Shown here piece by piece: positions 1 to 8,121 of a DNA stretch of 64,000 nucleotides. Position 1 is the first letter of the stretch. Every line of letters starts with the position of its first letter. This stretch comes from Novosphingobium sp. B1 (GTDB lineage Bacteria > Pseudomonadota > Alphaproteobacteria > Sphingomonadales > Sphingomonadaceae): assembly GCF_900176395.1 (NCBI RefSeq), contig NZ_FWXL01000001.1, forward strand, positions 372,001-436,000. Direction: 5' to 3'. A program made the position numbers and the translations under genes. The notes under the pieces were generated by a model, which was given only the letters and a program-made list of their open reading frames with translations, made no database searches and was not told the origin of the DNA.

Positions 1-63
1 AACACGGTCGAACAATCGTTCTGTCGCAAATTGGGTTCCCGCACGCCAGATGGCGGGAGAAGG

Positions 64-1008
64 TCAGCCGCCGATCTGGAGGAATCGCTCTGCCCGAAGG
101 CGGCGCAACTCGTCGGCCGATTTGCCCGAAAGCGCGTCAAGTTCCTCGGCGATGGCCTTGCCCAAGGTCGCACTGGCTGCCACGGGATCGCGGTGCGCAC
201 CACCCATCGGTTCTGGCACGATGCGGTCGATCACGCCAAGCGCCAGCAGGTCCTGCGCGGTTACCTTCATCGCTTCGGCAGCGTCTGCTGCCTTTTCAGA
301 AGTGCGCCAGAGAATCGATGCGCAGCCTTCAGGCGAGATCACCGAGTAGACGGCGTGTTCGAACATCAGCACCCGCTCGGCGCTTGCCAAGGCGACGGCG
401 CCGCCAGAGCCGCCCTCACCCACGATGGTGGCGACCATCGGTACGCCAAGGGCAAGGCAGGCTTCGGTGGAGCGGGCGATCGCTTCGGCCTGCCCACGCT
501 CTTCCGCTTCGACGCCGGGAAACGCGCCGGACGTGTCCACCAGTGTTACCACCGGCAGGCCGAATCGACTGGCCATTTCCATCAGGCGCACTGCCTTGCG
601 GTAGCCTTCAGGTTTGCCCATGCCGAAGTTGTGGCGAAGGCGGCTTTGCGTGTCATTGCCCTTCTCGTGACCGATGAGCATGACGCGCCGGCCCGAGAGC
701 TTCGCAAATCCGCCGATTATCGCCTGATCTTCGCCGAACAGGCGATCCCCGCCCAACGGCATGAAATCGGTGAAGATGTTCTCGACATAATTGCGGAAAT
801 GCGGACGCGCCGGGTGACGCGCGACTTGCGTTTTTTGCCAAGGCGTCAGCGCGCGATAGGTGCTGGCGAGCAGTTCGCCCGACTTGCTTTCAAGGCGGCG
901 GATTTCAGACGCAATGTCGATGTCGCCCGACTGCGCAGTTTCGCGCAACTCGGCGATGCGGGCTTCGAGCGCTGCGACCGGCTTTTCGAACTCGAGATAG
1001 GAAATCAT
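64..1008 (-). CDS. accA: Acetyl-CoA carboxylase carboxyltransferase subunit alpha
   Basis: Alpha half of the carboxyltransferase that moves CO2 from carboxybiotin to acetyl-CoA in the first step of fatty-acid synthesis (cytoplasm). The 314-aa product has the normal AccA length. It starts MISYLEFEKP, has an N-terminal helical segment, the crotonase-like core with the glycine-rich stretch GEGGSGGA, and the PEGCASILW motif. I chose the ATG at 1008 rather than the in-frame start at 1044 because MISYLEFEKP is where AccA proteins normally begin and a GGAAG-like ribosome site precedes it. It lies 32 bases downstream of xerD on the same strand. The beta subunit accD is not in the window. Confidence 0.96.
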   Translation of the reverse strand: MISYLEFEKPVAALEARIAELRETAQSGDIDIASEIRRLESKSGELLASTYRALTPWQKTQVARHPARPHFRNYVENIFTDFMPLGGDRLFGEDQAIIGGFAKLSGRRVMLIGHEKGNDTQSRLRHNFGMGKPEGYRKAVRLMEMASRFGLPVVTLVDTSGAFPGVEAEERGQAEAIARSTEACLALGVPMVATIVGEGGSGGAVALASAERVLMFEHAVYSVISPEGCASILWRTSEKAADAAEAMKVTAQDLLALGVIDRIVPEPMGGAHRDPVAASATLGKAIAEELDALSGKSADELRRLRAERFLQIGG

Positions 1009-1040
1009 GGCGCTTCCGCTAGGCCGGAGGGATGATTTGG

Positions 1041-1922
1041 TCAACTGCGCGCAAGGGGGTGGCGCTGGTTGACAAGCGCCACAAGCCGCGATGCGTCGAC
1101 GTGGGTGTAGATCTGCGTGGTCGCGATATCGGCGTGGCCGAGCAGGGTCTGGAGAACGCGCAGATCGGCCCCGCCTTCAAGAAGGTGCGTGGCAAAGGCG
1201 TGACGCAGCACGTGCGGACTGACCTTTACCGGATCGATCCCGGCCCTGAGCGCCAGATCGCGCAGCAGTTGAAAAAGCCGCACCCGCGACAGATGACCGC
1301 CGCGCGGGCTGGGAAACACGAAGCGTCCGCCTTTGCCCCGCGCCAACAGCCAGTCGGAGAGGGCCTTGATGGCGCGAGTCGAGATCGGCACCATGCGCTG
1401 CACGCCGCCCTTGCCCGCGATCGTCAGGAAGGGCGCATCTCTCGGAATGGCCGCCAGGGGCAGCGAGACGAGTTCGGTTGCACGCAGGCCTGATCCGTAA
1501 AGCAATTCGAGCAAGGCCAGCATACGCCGCTTTTCCGGCTCCCCACCCGCTGCTTCGCTCTCGGCGGTAAGAAAAAGAGCCGCTACCTGTTCGTGCGAGA
1601 GCAGGCGGGGAAGTGGCCTTCGCGCGCGGGGCCGTGGAAGCGCCGATGACGGATCATCCGCACGCATCCCCTCGTCCACCATGAACCCGAAAAACTGCCG
1701 CAGCGCCGAAGACTTGCGCGACAGGGATGATGGAGCAAGGTCAGCCCAGACCGTGCCCAGTTTGGCGATCTGGTCAGTAGTGGCGCGTTCGAGCGGGCCG
1801 ATGGCTTCAGCAGCGCCAGCAAGATCACGGCGATACGCCGCGAGTGTGTTGGCTGCCGCACCTCGCTGCGCGGCGAGCATGGCCAGGAAACCTTCGACAG
1901 CCGGTTCTGCCGTTGCCTTCAC
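1041..1922 (-). CDS. xerD: Tyrosine recombinase XerD-like
   Basis: Site-specific recombinase expected to resolve chromosome dimers at dif together with XerC. The 293-aa protein has the N-terminal SAM-like DNA-binding domain (about residues 5-85) and the catalytic domain with the full set R147, K171, H237/R240, H263 and nucleophile Y272. The start is uncertain. GTG at 1922 gives the usual XerD length, while TTG at 1955 has a better placed GAGG but adds 11 residues overlapping the upstream gene. The location beside accA and the complete catalytic set argue for the housekeeping recombinase, not an integron or phage integrase. XerC cannot be strictly excluded without a tree. Confidence 0.9.
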   Translation of the reverse strand: MKATAEPAVEGFLAMLAAQRGAAANTLAAYRRDLAGAAEAIGPLERATTDQIAKLGTVWADLAPSSLSRKSSALRQFFGFMVDEGMRADDPSSALPRPRARRPLPRLLSHEQVAALFLTAESEAAGGEPEKRRMLALLELLYGSGLRATELVSLPLAAIPRDAPFLTIAGKGGVQRMVPISTRAIKALSDWLLARGKGGRFVFPSPRGGHLSRVRLFQLLRDLALRAGIDPVKVSPHVLRHAFATHLLEGGADLRVLQTLLGHADIATTQIYTHVDASRLVALVNQRHPLARS

Positions 1923-1926
1923 TTGG

Positions 1927-3834
1927 TCACACGCGCGAAACGGCTTCTGCTGCAATCATCCGCGCCTCGGCATCGAGTCCGACGCGGTTAAGGGCAGAAA
2001 CGATGTGGTACAGATGCAGCGGCGTCATCTTGTCCCAGCGGTCGCTTTGCATGCCGAACGCTGCCAGCATGCCCACAAGCGCCGGGTTGCCCGATCCGGC
2101 AGCGTCGGAGATCGCCCTGGTCCATCGGGTCTGGCGATTGAAATCGACGCCCAGCGTTCCGGCGAAATCGCGCGCTGCCCCGGCATCAACCCGCCCGAGA
2201 CCCATCACGCCAGCAAGCAGAAAGCGCGAGCGGAGCGTATCGGAAGAATCATCGCCATCGCGGAAGGATCGAAGCGCTTCGGCACTGACATTGTTTGCGC
2301 GTCCGGGATTTGCCAGAACCAGCAGCCCCCACGCCTCGCTACCCACCGGACACCACGGCGCCCACTTCAGTGCATTGCGATCGAGCCCTGCCGCCAGCAT
2401 GGACGAGATAAGCGGCGCGGCCTGATCGGCGAGCGCTTCGGCCGGGACGACCCTCGCCGCCGCATAGGCCGTCATGACCAGGCCGGCATAGGCACGGTCG
2501 GCATCTTGGGCGTCACCCCAAACCGAACGAATGGCGTCGACGCGATCCGTCGCACTGGCTGCGGTATAGGCAGAGCGCAGCTTTTCAGCGCGCGAAGACC
2601 AATCGTTGGCCTGTTCGTCGGCCCCTTCCCCTTCCCGCAGCGCATACAGTTCGCTGTATAGATCGACCATGGCCCGAGCCGAAAGCTGCCCGCGAGCGGC
2701 CGCCACGTCAGCGGCTTGGGCACGCGATGCAAGCGGAAGCATCGGTGCGCGAACTGCGAGAAGGCTGTAGGGAGCTCCAGCCTTGTCGCGCAGTTGCTGC
2801 GGCGGTTCGAGGCCGGTTGCGAACGACAGGCCGATGGACCACGGGGTGAGGGATTCAACCCCATCCCATTCGATCTTTACAGCGCGGCGGGCATTTGTTG
2901 CCGCTCCTGCAAACTTCTGCGCCAGAAGGATGTCGATCTTGGCCCCGGCGCCTCGGCGCAGGGCGCGATCAAGCTGCGACATGGCCGTCGAACCCTCGTC
3001 GCTGAACGCCGAGCAGATCGAACGGGCAAGATCCCAATCCCATCCCGGCCGGCGTGCCGCCGTGAGGGCGGTGATCGGACACAGGCCCACGGGATCGGCA
3101 GTGGCAAGGAAGCTGCCCATCGCGGCATCTTCGAGGCTTCGAGTGAAGTTGCCGCTGTCAACCGACTGTACCATCGAGCGGGCGAGATCGGCCTCGCCCA
3201 TGCGCAGGAGGAGTTGCGCGCGGGCCGCTGCCCAGTCCGCACCGTTCATGCCGACAGGTGTGGCCAGCCGACTGGCCAGAACACGTCGTGCGAGGATATG
3301 GCCCCAGCGCGAGACGAAGCGGCCATTCGTCTTGGCGAGCACGCCCTCGACGAAGCTGCCGTTGACGAAATGGGTGGAAGTGACCGGCAGCCCGCCATCG
3401 CCTTCTGCAATAATGCCTACGGCATCGAGGCTGCGCTGCCCTGCCGGGGGAATGTCATACTTCGGGCGTGCGGAATCGATGAGCTTGGCAAGCAGGGCGG
3501 GGTCGATCGAATCAAGCAGCGCCTGATCGCTGATGCCGCCCGCAGCCGATACTGGAGCAAGGTCTCCGCCTCCGGGCTGTCCCGGAACTGGTTGGACAAC
3601 CGGTGTGCTGGCAGAAACCGGCGCAGACGCCGCTTCTGGCGACGCCTGTGCGGTGCGCGCGGGGGTTGCGGCGGAAGATCTTGCAGGTGCCGGCGCAGCC
3701 GTGCGTTGCGGTGCCGGCCGTGCCGGGGCTGGATTGTCAAAACCTGGTGGAAGCAGCGATTCCTGCGCGGTCAGCGCACTGGCTGCCGTGACAAGCAATG
3801 CTGCCCCGCCCAGCAGAAGACCAGTCCGCCGCAT
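1927..3834 (-). CDS. Exported helical-repeat protein of unknown function
   Basis: The 635-aa product is not a family I can name. It begins with a clear signal peptide (MRRTGLLLGG, hydrophobic core, cleavage near TAQE). A low-complexity linker rich in Ala, Pro, Ser and Thr follows (about residues 30-95). The rest is Ala/Leu-rich and looks alpha-helical, as in TPR/Sel1-like solenoids, without an obvious catalytic motif. I therefore predict a periplasmic or outer-membrane-attached scaffold, as inference only. Its ATG overlaps the stop of the upstream 45-aa gene (TGATG), so the two are probably translationally coupled. The pair diverges from aroK. Confidence 0.8.
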   Translation of the reverse strand: MRRTGLLLGGAALLVTAASALTAQESLLPPGFDNPAPARPAPQRTAAPAPARSSAATPARTAQASPEAASAPVSASTPVVQPVPGQPGGGDLAPVSAAGGISDQALLDSIDPALLAKLIDSARPKYDIPPAGQRSLDAVGIIAEGDGGLPVTSTHFVNGSFVEGVLAKTNGRFVSRWGHILARRVLASRLATPVGMNGADWAAARAQLLLRMGEADLARSMVQSVDSGNFTRSLEDAAMGSFLATADPVGLCPITALTAARRPGWDWDLARSICSAFSDEGSTAMSQLDRALRRGAGAKIDILLAQKFAGAATNARRAVKIEWDGVESLTPWSIGLSFATGLEPPQQLRDKAGAPYSLLAVRAPMLPLASRAQAADVAAARGQLSARAMVDLYSELYALREGEGADEQANDWSSRAEKLRSAYTAASATDRVDAIRSVWGDAQDADRAYAGLVMTAYAAARVVPAEALADQAAPLISSMLAAGLDRNALKWAPWCPVGSEAWGLLVLANPGRANNVSAEALRSFRDGDDSSDTLRSRFLLAGVMGLGRVDAGAARDFAGTLGVDFNRQTRWTRAISDAAGSGNPALVGMLAAFGMQSDRWDKMTPLHLYHIVSALNRVGLDAEARMIAAEAVSRV

Positions 3835-3971
3835 CACTTGGACCCGCCCTGCGCTGCGCTTTGCGTCACGGGTTGTTCGATCCAATGCATCTGCTGGCTT
3901 CCACCCTTTACCCACGCTGCTGCAATCAAGGCGACCAGCACGACCGCGCCGGCCACGGCAAGCTTCTTCAT
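3834..3971 (-). CDS. 45-aa single-span membrane peptide
   Basis: A small gene encoding MKKLAVAGAV followed by a hydrophobic run (residues 4-19) and a short polar tail. This fits a signal-anchored inner-membrane or secreted peptide. The ATG at 3971 follows no strong ribosome site, but coupling to the next gene through a TGATG overlap supports it as real. It is the first gene of a two-gene unit divergent from aroK, leaving an 88-base shared promoter region. Function is unknown; by context it may partner the exported 635-aa protein. Confidence 0.6.
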   Translation of the reverse strand: MKKLAVAGAVVLVALIAAAWVKGGSQQMHWIEQPVTQSAAQGGSK

Positions 3972-4059
3972 CTGAACGCATCCGGTTTTGCAGCCGGGAT
4001 ATCCCGATCCGCAGGCGATACTTGCAACCGGCACTAGCGCAAGTATAGGCGGCGCGGCA

Positions 4060-4641
4060 ATGGAACATGACGTGGCCATCCTCAGTCCAGCGGAAATCGG
4101 CCGTATTGCGCGGCGGATCGACCGGCCTGTGGTGCTTGTGGGCATGATGGGCGTTGGCAAGACCACGGTCGGACGAAAGCTGGCCTCGTTGCTGCACCTG
4201 CCCTTCCTCGATGCCGACGAAGAGATCGAGCAAGCGGCGCAGATGCCGATCCCGGAAATTTTCTCGACGTATGGCGAACCTTATTTCCGCAGTGGTGAGC
4301 GAAGGGTGATTGCCCGCCTGCTCGGCGCCGGCCGCCATGTCGATCGCAAGGTCCTGTCGACAGGGGGCGGTGCTTTCTGCGATCCGGCGACGCGGGCGGA
4401 GATCCTGCAGAACGGCATCGCGGTCTGGCTCGACAGCGATGTCGATACGCTGGTGGCCAGGGTAGGCCGCAAGGACAACCGCCCTCTCCTGCGCACTGGT
4501 GATCCGCGCGAAATCATCACCCGGCTCAAGGCCGAACGCGAACAGTTCTATTCGCAGGCACACATCCGCGTCGTCAGCGCGGCTCAACCACACCAGGTCA
4601 CCGCCTGCGCCATACTCAAGGCAATCGACGAATGGCTGTAA
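4060..4641 (+). CDS. aroK: Shikimate kinase
   Basis: Phosphorylates shikimate to shikimate-3-phosphate in aromatic amino-acid synthesis. The 193-aa protein has the P-loop GMMGVGKTT at residues 28-36, the shikimate-binding DADEEIE motif and the conserved STGGGAF stretch, plus the lid arginine region DNRPLL. I use the ATG at 4060 (MEHDVAIL); the in-frame TTG at 3988 would add 24 residues foreign to the family. The last ten bases overlap the start of aroB, the usual aroK-aroB operon arrangement. Confidence 0.96.
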   Translation: MEHDVAILSPAEIGRIARRIDRPVVLVGMMGVGKTTVGRKLASLLHLPFLDADEEIEQAAQMPIPEIFSTYGEPYFRSGERRVIARLLGAGRHVDRKVLSTGGGAFCDPATRAEILQNGIAVWLDSDVDTLVARVGRKDNRPLLRTGDPREIITRLKAEREQFYSQAHIRVVSAAQPHQVTACAILKAIDEWL

Positions 4642-5738
4642 TTCCCGTGGACATTGCCGGCGCTCCCTATGAGGTGCGCATCGAAGCCGGACTTCTTGCG
4701 CGCGCGGGCCAGCACTGCCGCCCTTTCATTCGCAAGGACCGGGTTGCCATCGTCACGGATGCAAACGTGGCAGCCAGCTGGCAAGGCATCGTCGGGGCCT
4801 CCTTCGAGGCTGTCGGCATCAGGCCCGAATGGCTGGTTCTGCCAGCCGGTGAGAGCACCAAGAGCTGCGAGCAGCTTGCCCGGGTCGTTGATTTCCTTCT
4901 GGACCTCGAGACCGAGCGCAAGGACAATGTCGTCGCGCTTGGCGGTGGCGTGATCGGCGATCTCACCGGATTTGCAGCCTCGATGGTCAAGCGCGGTTGC
5001 GGCTTCATCCAGATACCAACAACCTTGCTGGCGCAGGTGGATTCCAGCGTTGGCGGGAAGACTGCCATCAATACGCCGGCGGGCAAGAACCTTGTCGGTG
5101 CGTTTCACCAGCCCTCGCTGGTTCTTGCAGATCCGTCGGCGCTCGATACGCTGCCCCTGCGCGATACGCGCGCCGGTTATGCCGAAGTCGCGAAATACGG
5201 CCTGATCGACGACGCGGCCTTCTTTGAATGGTGCGAGGCCAATGCTGCCGGCATCCTGGCGGGTGGCAGCGTTGCACGCGAAACCGCCATTGCCCGCAGC
5301 GTTGCGGCCAAGGCCCGCATCGTCGCTGCGGACGAGAAGGAAACCACTGGGACGCGGGCACTGCTCAACCTTGGCCACACCTTTGGCCACGCGCTGGAAG
5401 CGGAAACGGGCTTTTCCGAACGTCTGCTCCACGGCGAAGGTGTCGCGCTAGGGATGGTACTGGCCGCGCGATTTTCGGCCCGGCAGGGGTTGATGCGCGG
5501 CCAGGACGCCGAGCGCATTGCCGCGCATATCGGCACAGTGGGGCTGCCAGCCTCGCTTTCGGCGCTGGGCATCTCGTGTGATGGCAAGCGTTTGGCCGAC
5601 CACATGCTGCACGACAAGAAGATGGATGCGGGTACCCTGCCCTTCCTGCTCATGCGGGGCATCGGCCAGACGTTCCTGGCAAAGGATGTCGATCTTGCCG
5701 AGGTTGCCGCTTTCCTCGACGAGCAATTGCGGGCCTAA
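4632..5738 (+). CDS. aroB: 3-dehydroquinate synthase
   Basis: Converts DAHP to 3-dehydroquinate, the second step of the shikimate pathway, using NAD and a divalent metal. The 368-aa protein carries the nucleotide-binding GGGVIGDLTGF segment, the PTTLLAQVDSSVGGKT block and the metal-binding NLGHTFGHALE histidines. Translation starts inside the end of aroK, so coupling is likely. The stop overlaps the convergent DUF488 gene by four bases, leaving no room for a terminator between them. Confidence 0.97.
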   Translation: MAVIPVDIAGAPYEVRIEAGLLARAGQHCRPFIRKDRVAIVTDANVAASWQGIVGASFEAVGIRPEWLVLPAGESTKSCEQLARVVDFLLDLETERKDNVVALGGGVIGDLTGFAASMVKRGCGFIQIPTTLLAQVDSSVGGKTAINTPAGKNLVGAFHQPSLVLADPSALDTLPLRDTRAGYAEVAKYGLIDDAAFFEWCEANAAGILAGGSVARETAIARSVAAKARIVAADEKETTGTRALLNLGHTFGHALEAETGFSERLLHGEGVALGMVLAARFSARQGLMRGQDAERIAAHIGTVGLPASLSALGISCDGKRLADHMLHDKKMDAGTLPFLLMRGIGQTFLAKDVDLAEVAAFLDEQLRA

Positions 5739-6181
5739 TTTTCAGGCGTCAGGTCGACCACTTCGAAATCAGGCAGGACGGCCCGGCGCAACAAGGTCCG
5801 GTGGCAACCGTGCGCTTCGCGCTCGTAGCATAGCAAGGCGACGTTGCGTTGTTGCGCCAGGTCGGCAAGCTGCGCTCCGGCAGCGATCGCTTCGGGCAAT
5901 TCCAGTTGCCCCTCGTAGATCCTTTCCAGCGCAGCATGATCGTTGCGGCGGGCTGCAGCCCTGCCCTCGGCCGGCGTGCCCAAGGCACGAAAGTGGACAT
6001 AGTCGATCCCGGCCTCGCGCGCATTGGCAGCCAGTGCTGTCTTCGAAAAGCCCGGCCGGCGCGAGAGTGGCAGTGCGCGCACATCGGCGAGCACTTCCAC
6101 TCCGGCTTCACGCAGGGCCGACATCACTGCAGGTACAGTTGCCTGCTCATAACCGATCGTCCAGATCTTCCGCTTGCTCAT
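5735..6181 (-). CDS. DUF488 family protein
   Basis: The 148-aa product matches the DUF488 family, seen in its start KIWTIGYEQATVPAVM, the DVRALPLSRRPGFSK segment and the C-terminal CYEREAHGCHR cysteine/histidine motif. The biochemical role of DUF488 proteins is not settled; a nucleic-acid or metal-related function has been proposed from the conserved Cys/His/Arg cluster. It is convergent with aroB with a four-base overlap and looks like a single-gene unit. Confidence 0.85.
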   Translation of the reverse strand: MSKRKIWTIGYEQATVPAVMSALREAGVEVLADVRALPLSRRPGFSKTALAANAREAGIDYVHFRALGTPAEGRAAARRNDHAALERIYEGQLELPEAIAAGAQLADLAQQRNVALLCYEREAHGCHRTLLRRAVLPDFEVVDLTPEN

Positions 6182-6219
6182 ACCGCCAAGGTGGGGCCTT
6201 TGACAGTCAGATCAAGCGG

Positions 6220-7002
6220 TTAAGCGCCTTTGAACGCCGGCTTGCGTTTTTCGAGGAACGCCCTGCCACCTTCCGACGCATCTGCGCTGTCACCGGCTTT
6301 CCACTGGCCTTGGGCTTCGCTCAGCAGCGCGTTGGCGTAGTCTGTCTCGAGAGCCCTTGCGATGTTCTGGCGCATCACGCCAAGCGCGACCGACGGCCCT
6401 GCCGCAAGCCGGGTTGCCAAGGCCAGCGCCTCGTCCTGCAGGTCGGCATCGTCCACGGCCCGGTAGATCAGACCCCAGTCCTGCGCCTTGTCTGCCCCGA
6501 TCTTTTCGCCGAGCATCATCATCTCCGTCGCGCGCGCCTTGCCGACCAGCCGAGTGAGCATCCACGATGCGCCACCGTCGGGCACGAGGCCTATGTTCAC
6601 GAAAGCCTGGAGGAAATAGGCGCTGCGACCGGCCAGCACAAAATCGGCAGCCAGCGCGATGGAGCAGCCGACGCCTGCTGCCGGGCCGTTTACCGCCGTG
6701 ACCAGAGGCACCGGCAGGTGCGCCAACGTCATCATCAGCGGGTTGTAGGCCTGCGTCAGCGAGTTGTAGGCGCCCCTCCCGCCGCTTACCGAACGTTCGC
6801 CGCGTGCGGCAAGATCGGCTCCGGAACAGAAGGCACGGCCTTCGCCCGTGATCAGCACCGCACGCGCACCACCAACGTCGCCCACGGCATCAGCAATTTC
6901 GAGTGCCATGTTAGGCGGACAGGCGTTCAGTCGCTCCGGCCGGTTGAGCACGATCTTGAGCACGTCGCCAATGCGCTCGACGCGAATGGTCTCGTAATCC
7001 AT
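6220..7002 (-). CDS. Enoyl-CoA hydratase/isomerase, PaaG-like
   Basis: A 260-aa crotonase-family protein expected to hydrate or isomerise an acyl-CoA. The oxyanion hole is formed by the CSGADL and AAGVGCSIA segments. The segment GLVPDGGASWMLTRLVG carries Asp where classical hydratases have a catalytic Glu, as in PaaG isomerases of phenylacetate degradation. No other paa genes are nearby, so the substrate cannot be assigned. It sits downstream of glk, separated by 132 bases, and is probably its own unit. Confidence 0.85.
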   Translation of the reverse strand: MDYETIRVERIGDVLKIVLNRPERLNACPPNMALEIADAVGDVGGARAVLITGEGRAFCSGADLAARGERSVSGGRGAYNSLTQAYNPLMMTLAHLPVPLVTAVNGPAAGVGCSIALAADFVLAGRSAYFLQAFVNIGLVPDGGASWMLTRLVGKARATEMMMLGEKIGADKAQDWGLIYRAVDDADLQDEALALATRLAAGPSVALGVMRQNIARALETDYANALLSEAQGQWKAGDSADASEGGRAFLEKRKPAFKGA

Positions 7003-7134
7003 CTGGGCACCTTCTCCTGTCGCATCTGCTGTTCATGCGTCAGACAGAGGGATACCGGCTTGCGCGGATGAATCCACCAAAAATTAATTGCCCGATTAAG
7101 TTGCCAGGTAGGAGCGTGCCCGGATTGCCTGGCC

Positions 7135-8103
7135 CTACGCGGGATAGGCCTGCGCAAATGCGGCTGCCGCTCCGAACAGTCCGGGCTGCGGATGCGTGAT
7201 CAACTTGACGGGGATGGCTGCCATCAAGCCCTCGAACCGGCCCTTTGCCCGGAACCGGTCGGCAAAACCGGATCGGGTGAGCGTGTCCTTGATCCGCAAG
7301 CCAAGTCCGCCCGCCATGACTACTCCGGTAGCGCCGTGAGCAAGGGCAAGATCTCCCGCCACGCTGCCGAGCGAGAGGCAGAAGCGGTCCACGGCGGCGG
7401 CCGCCAGGCTATCCTGCCCCGAAGTGCCCAGTTCCCACAGTTCGCGGTCCGTCCGCGGCGTGTAAGGGCGGCCTTCGATAAGCGCCAGCGCTTCGTAGAT
7501 ATCGACAATGCCGGGGCCAGCCACCACGCGCTCCACCGAGACACGGCGATGGCGCTTGCGCAGACCCGCCAGGATCGCGTCCTCGATCGCGTCGAGCGGC
7601 GCGTAGTCGATGTGGCCACCTTCGGTAGGCTGCACCCTGTAGCAACCCTCGTCGCGCCACAGTTGCGCCACGCCAAGCCCCGTGCCCGGCCCCACGACGC
7701 TGATCACGCCCTTGGCCGGAAGCTCGCTGTCGGGTCCCGACAGGTGGATGAAATGTTCATCATCTGCCTGCGCCACCGCATGGGCGACGGCGGCAAAGTC
7801 ATTCACCACGACATACTGGTCGGCACCAAGCTTCTCGGGGATCATCGCTGGCCGGATGATCCATGGGTTGTTGGTGAAGCGGATCACTTCGCCGCCCACC
7901 GGCCCCGCCACGGCGATTGCTGCCGCCTTGGGCAGCGGGGCGTCGACGATGCGGCCGAAGTCTTCCCAGGCCAATTGAAATGAGCCATGCTCGGCAGTCT
8001 TGAGGGTGACCGCTTCGCCCAGCGAAAGCACTCTGCCATTGGCAACTTCAGCGATGGCGAAGCGCGCGTGCGTCCCGCCAATATCGACGGCTACAACTTG
8101 CAT
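7135..8103 (-). CDS. glk: Glucokinase
   Basis: ATP-dependent phosphorylation of glucose to glucose-6-phosphate. The 322-aa protein is of the bacterial Glk (not ROK) type. It has the phosphate-binding DIGGTHARFA motif near the N terminus, the GPGTGLGVAQL segment, the PTEGGHIDYAP sugar-contact region and a C-terminal adenosine-binding VMAGGLG. It is the last gene of zwf-pgl-edd-glk, 18 bases after edd, and supplies the operon with substrate from the maltodextrin and raffinose loci located just beyond. Confidence 0.95.
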   Translation of the reverse strand: MQVVAVDIGGTHARFAIAEVANGRVLSLGEAVTLKTAEHGSFQLAWEDFGRIVDAPLPKAAAIAVAGPVGGEVIRFTNNPWIIRPAMIPEKLGADQYVVVNDFAAVAHAVAQADDEHFIHLSGPDSELPAKGVISVVGPGTGLGVAQLWRDEGCYRVQPTEGGHIDYAPLDAIEDAILAGLRKRHRRVSVERVVAGPGIVDIYEALALIEGRPYTPRTDRELWELGTSGQDSLAAAAVDRFCLSLGSVAGDLALAHGATGVVMAGGLGLRIKDTLTRSGFADRFRAKGRFEGLMAAIPVKLITHPQPGLFGAAAAFAQAYPA

Positions 8104-8121
8104 CCTGTCCCCCTGAAAACC

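Noticed and set aside
39..59. Possible terminator after accA
   Set aside because: Only short imperfect stems (CCCGC/GCGGG with a CGCCA/TGGCG inside) and no T-run; too weak to call.
1927..4593. 888-aa open frame on the minus strand
   Set aside because: It runs through antisense aroK sequence; the real gene starts at 3834 with a signal peptide.
7003..7134. Possible small gene or RNA between glk and the enoyl-CoA hydratase
   Set aside because: AT-richer gap but no open frame, clear hairpin or RNA signature; probably just a promoter for the hydratase gene.
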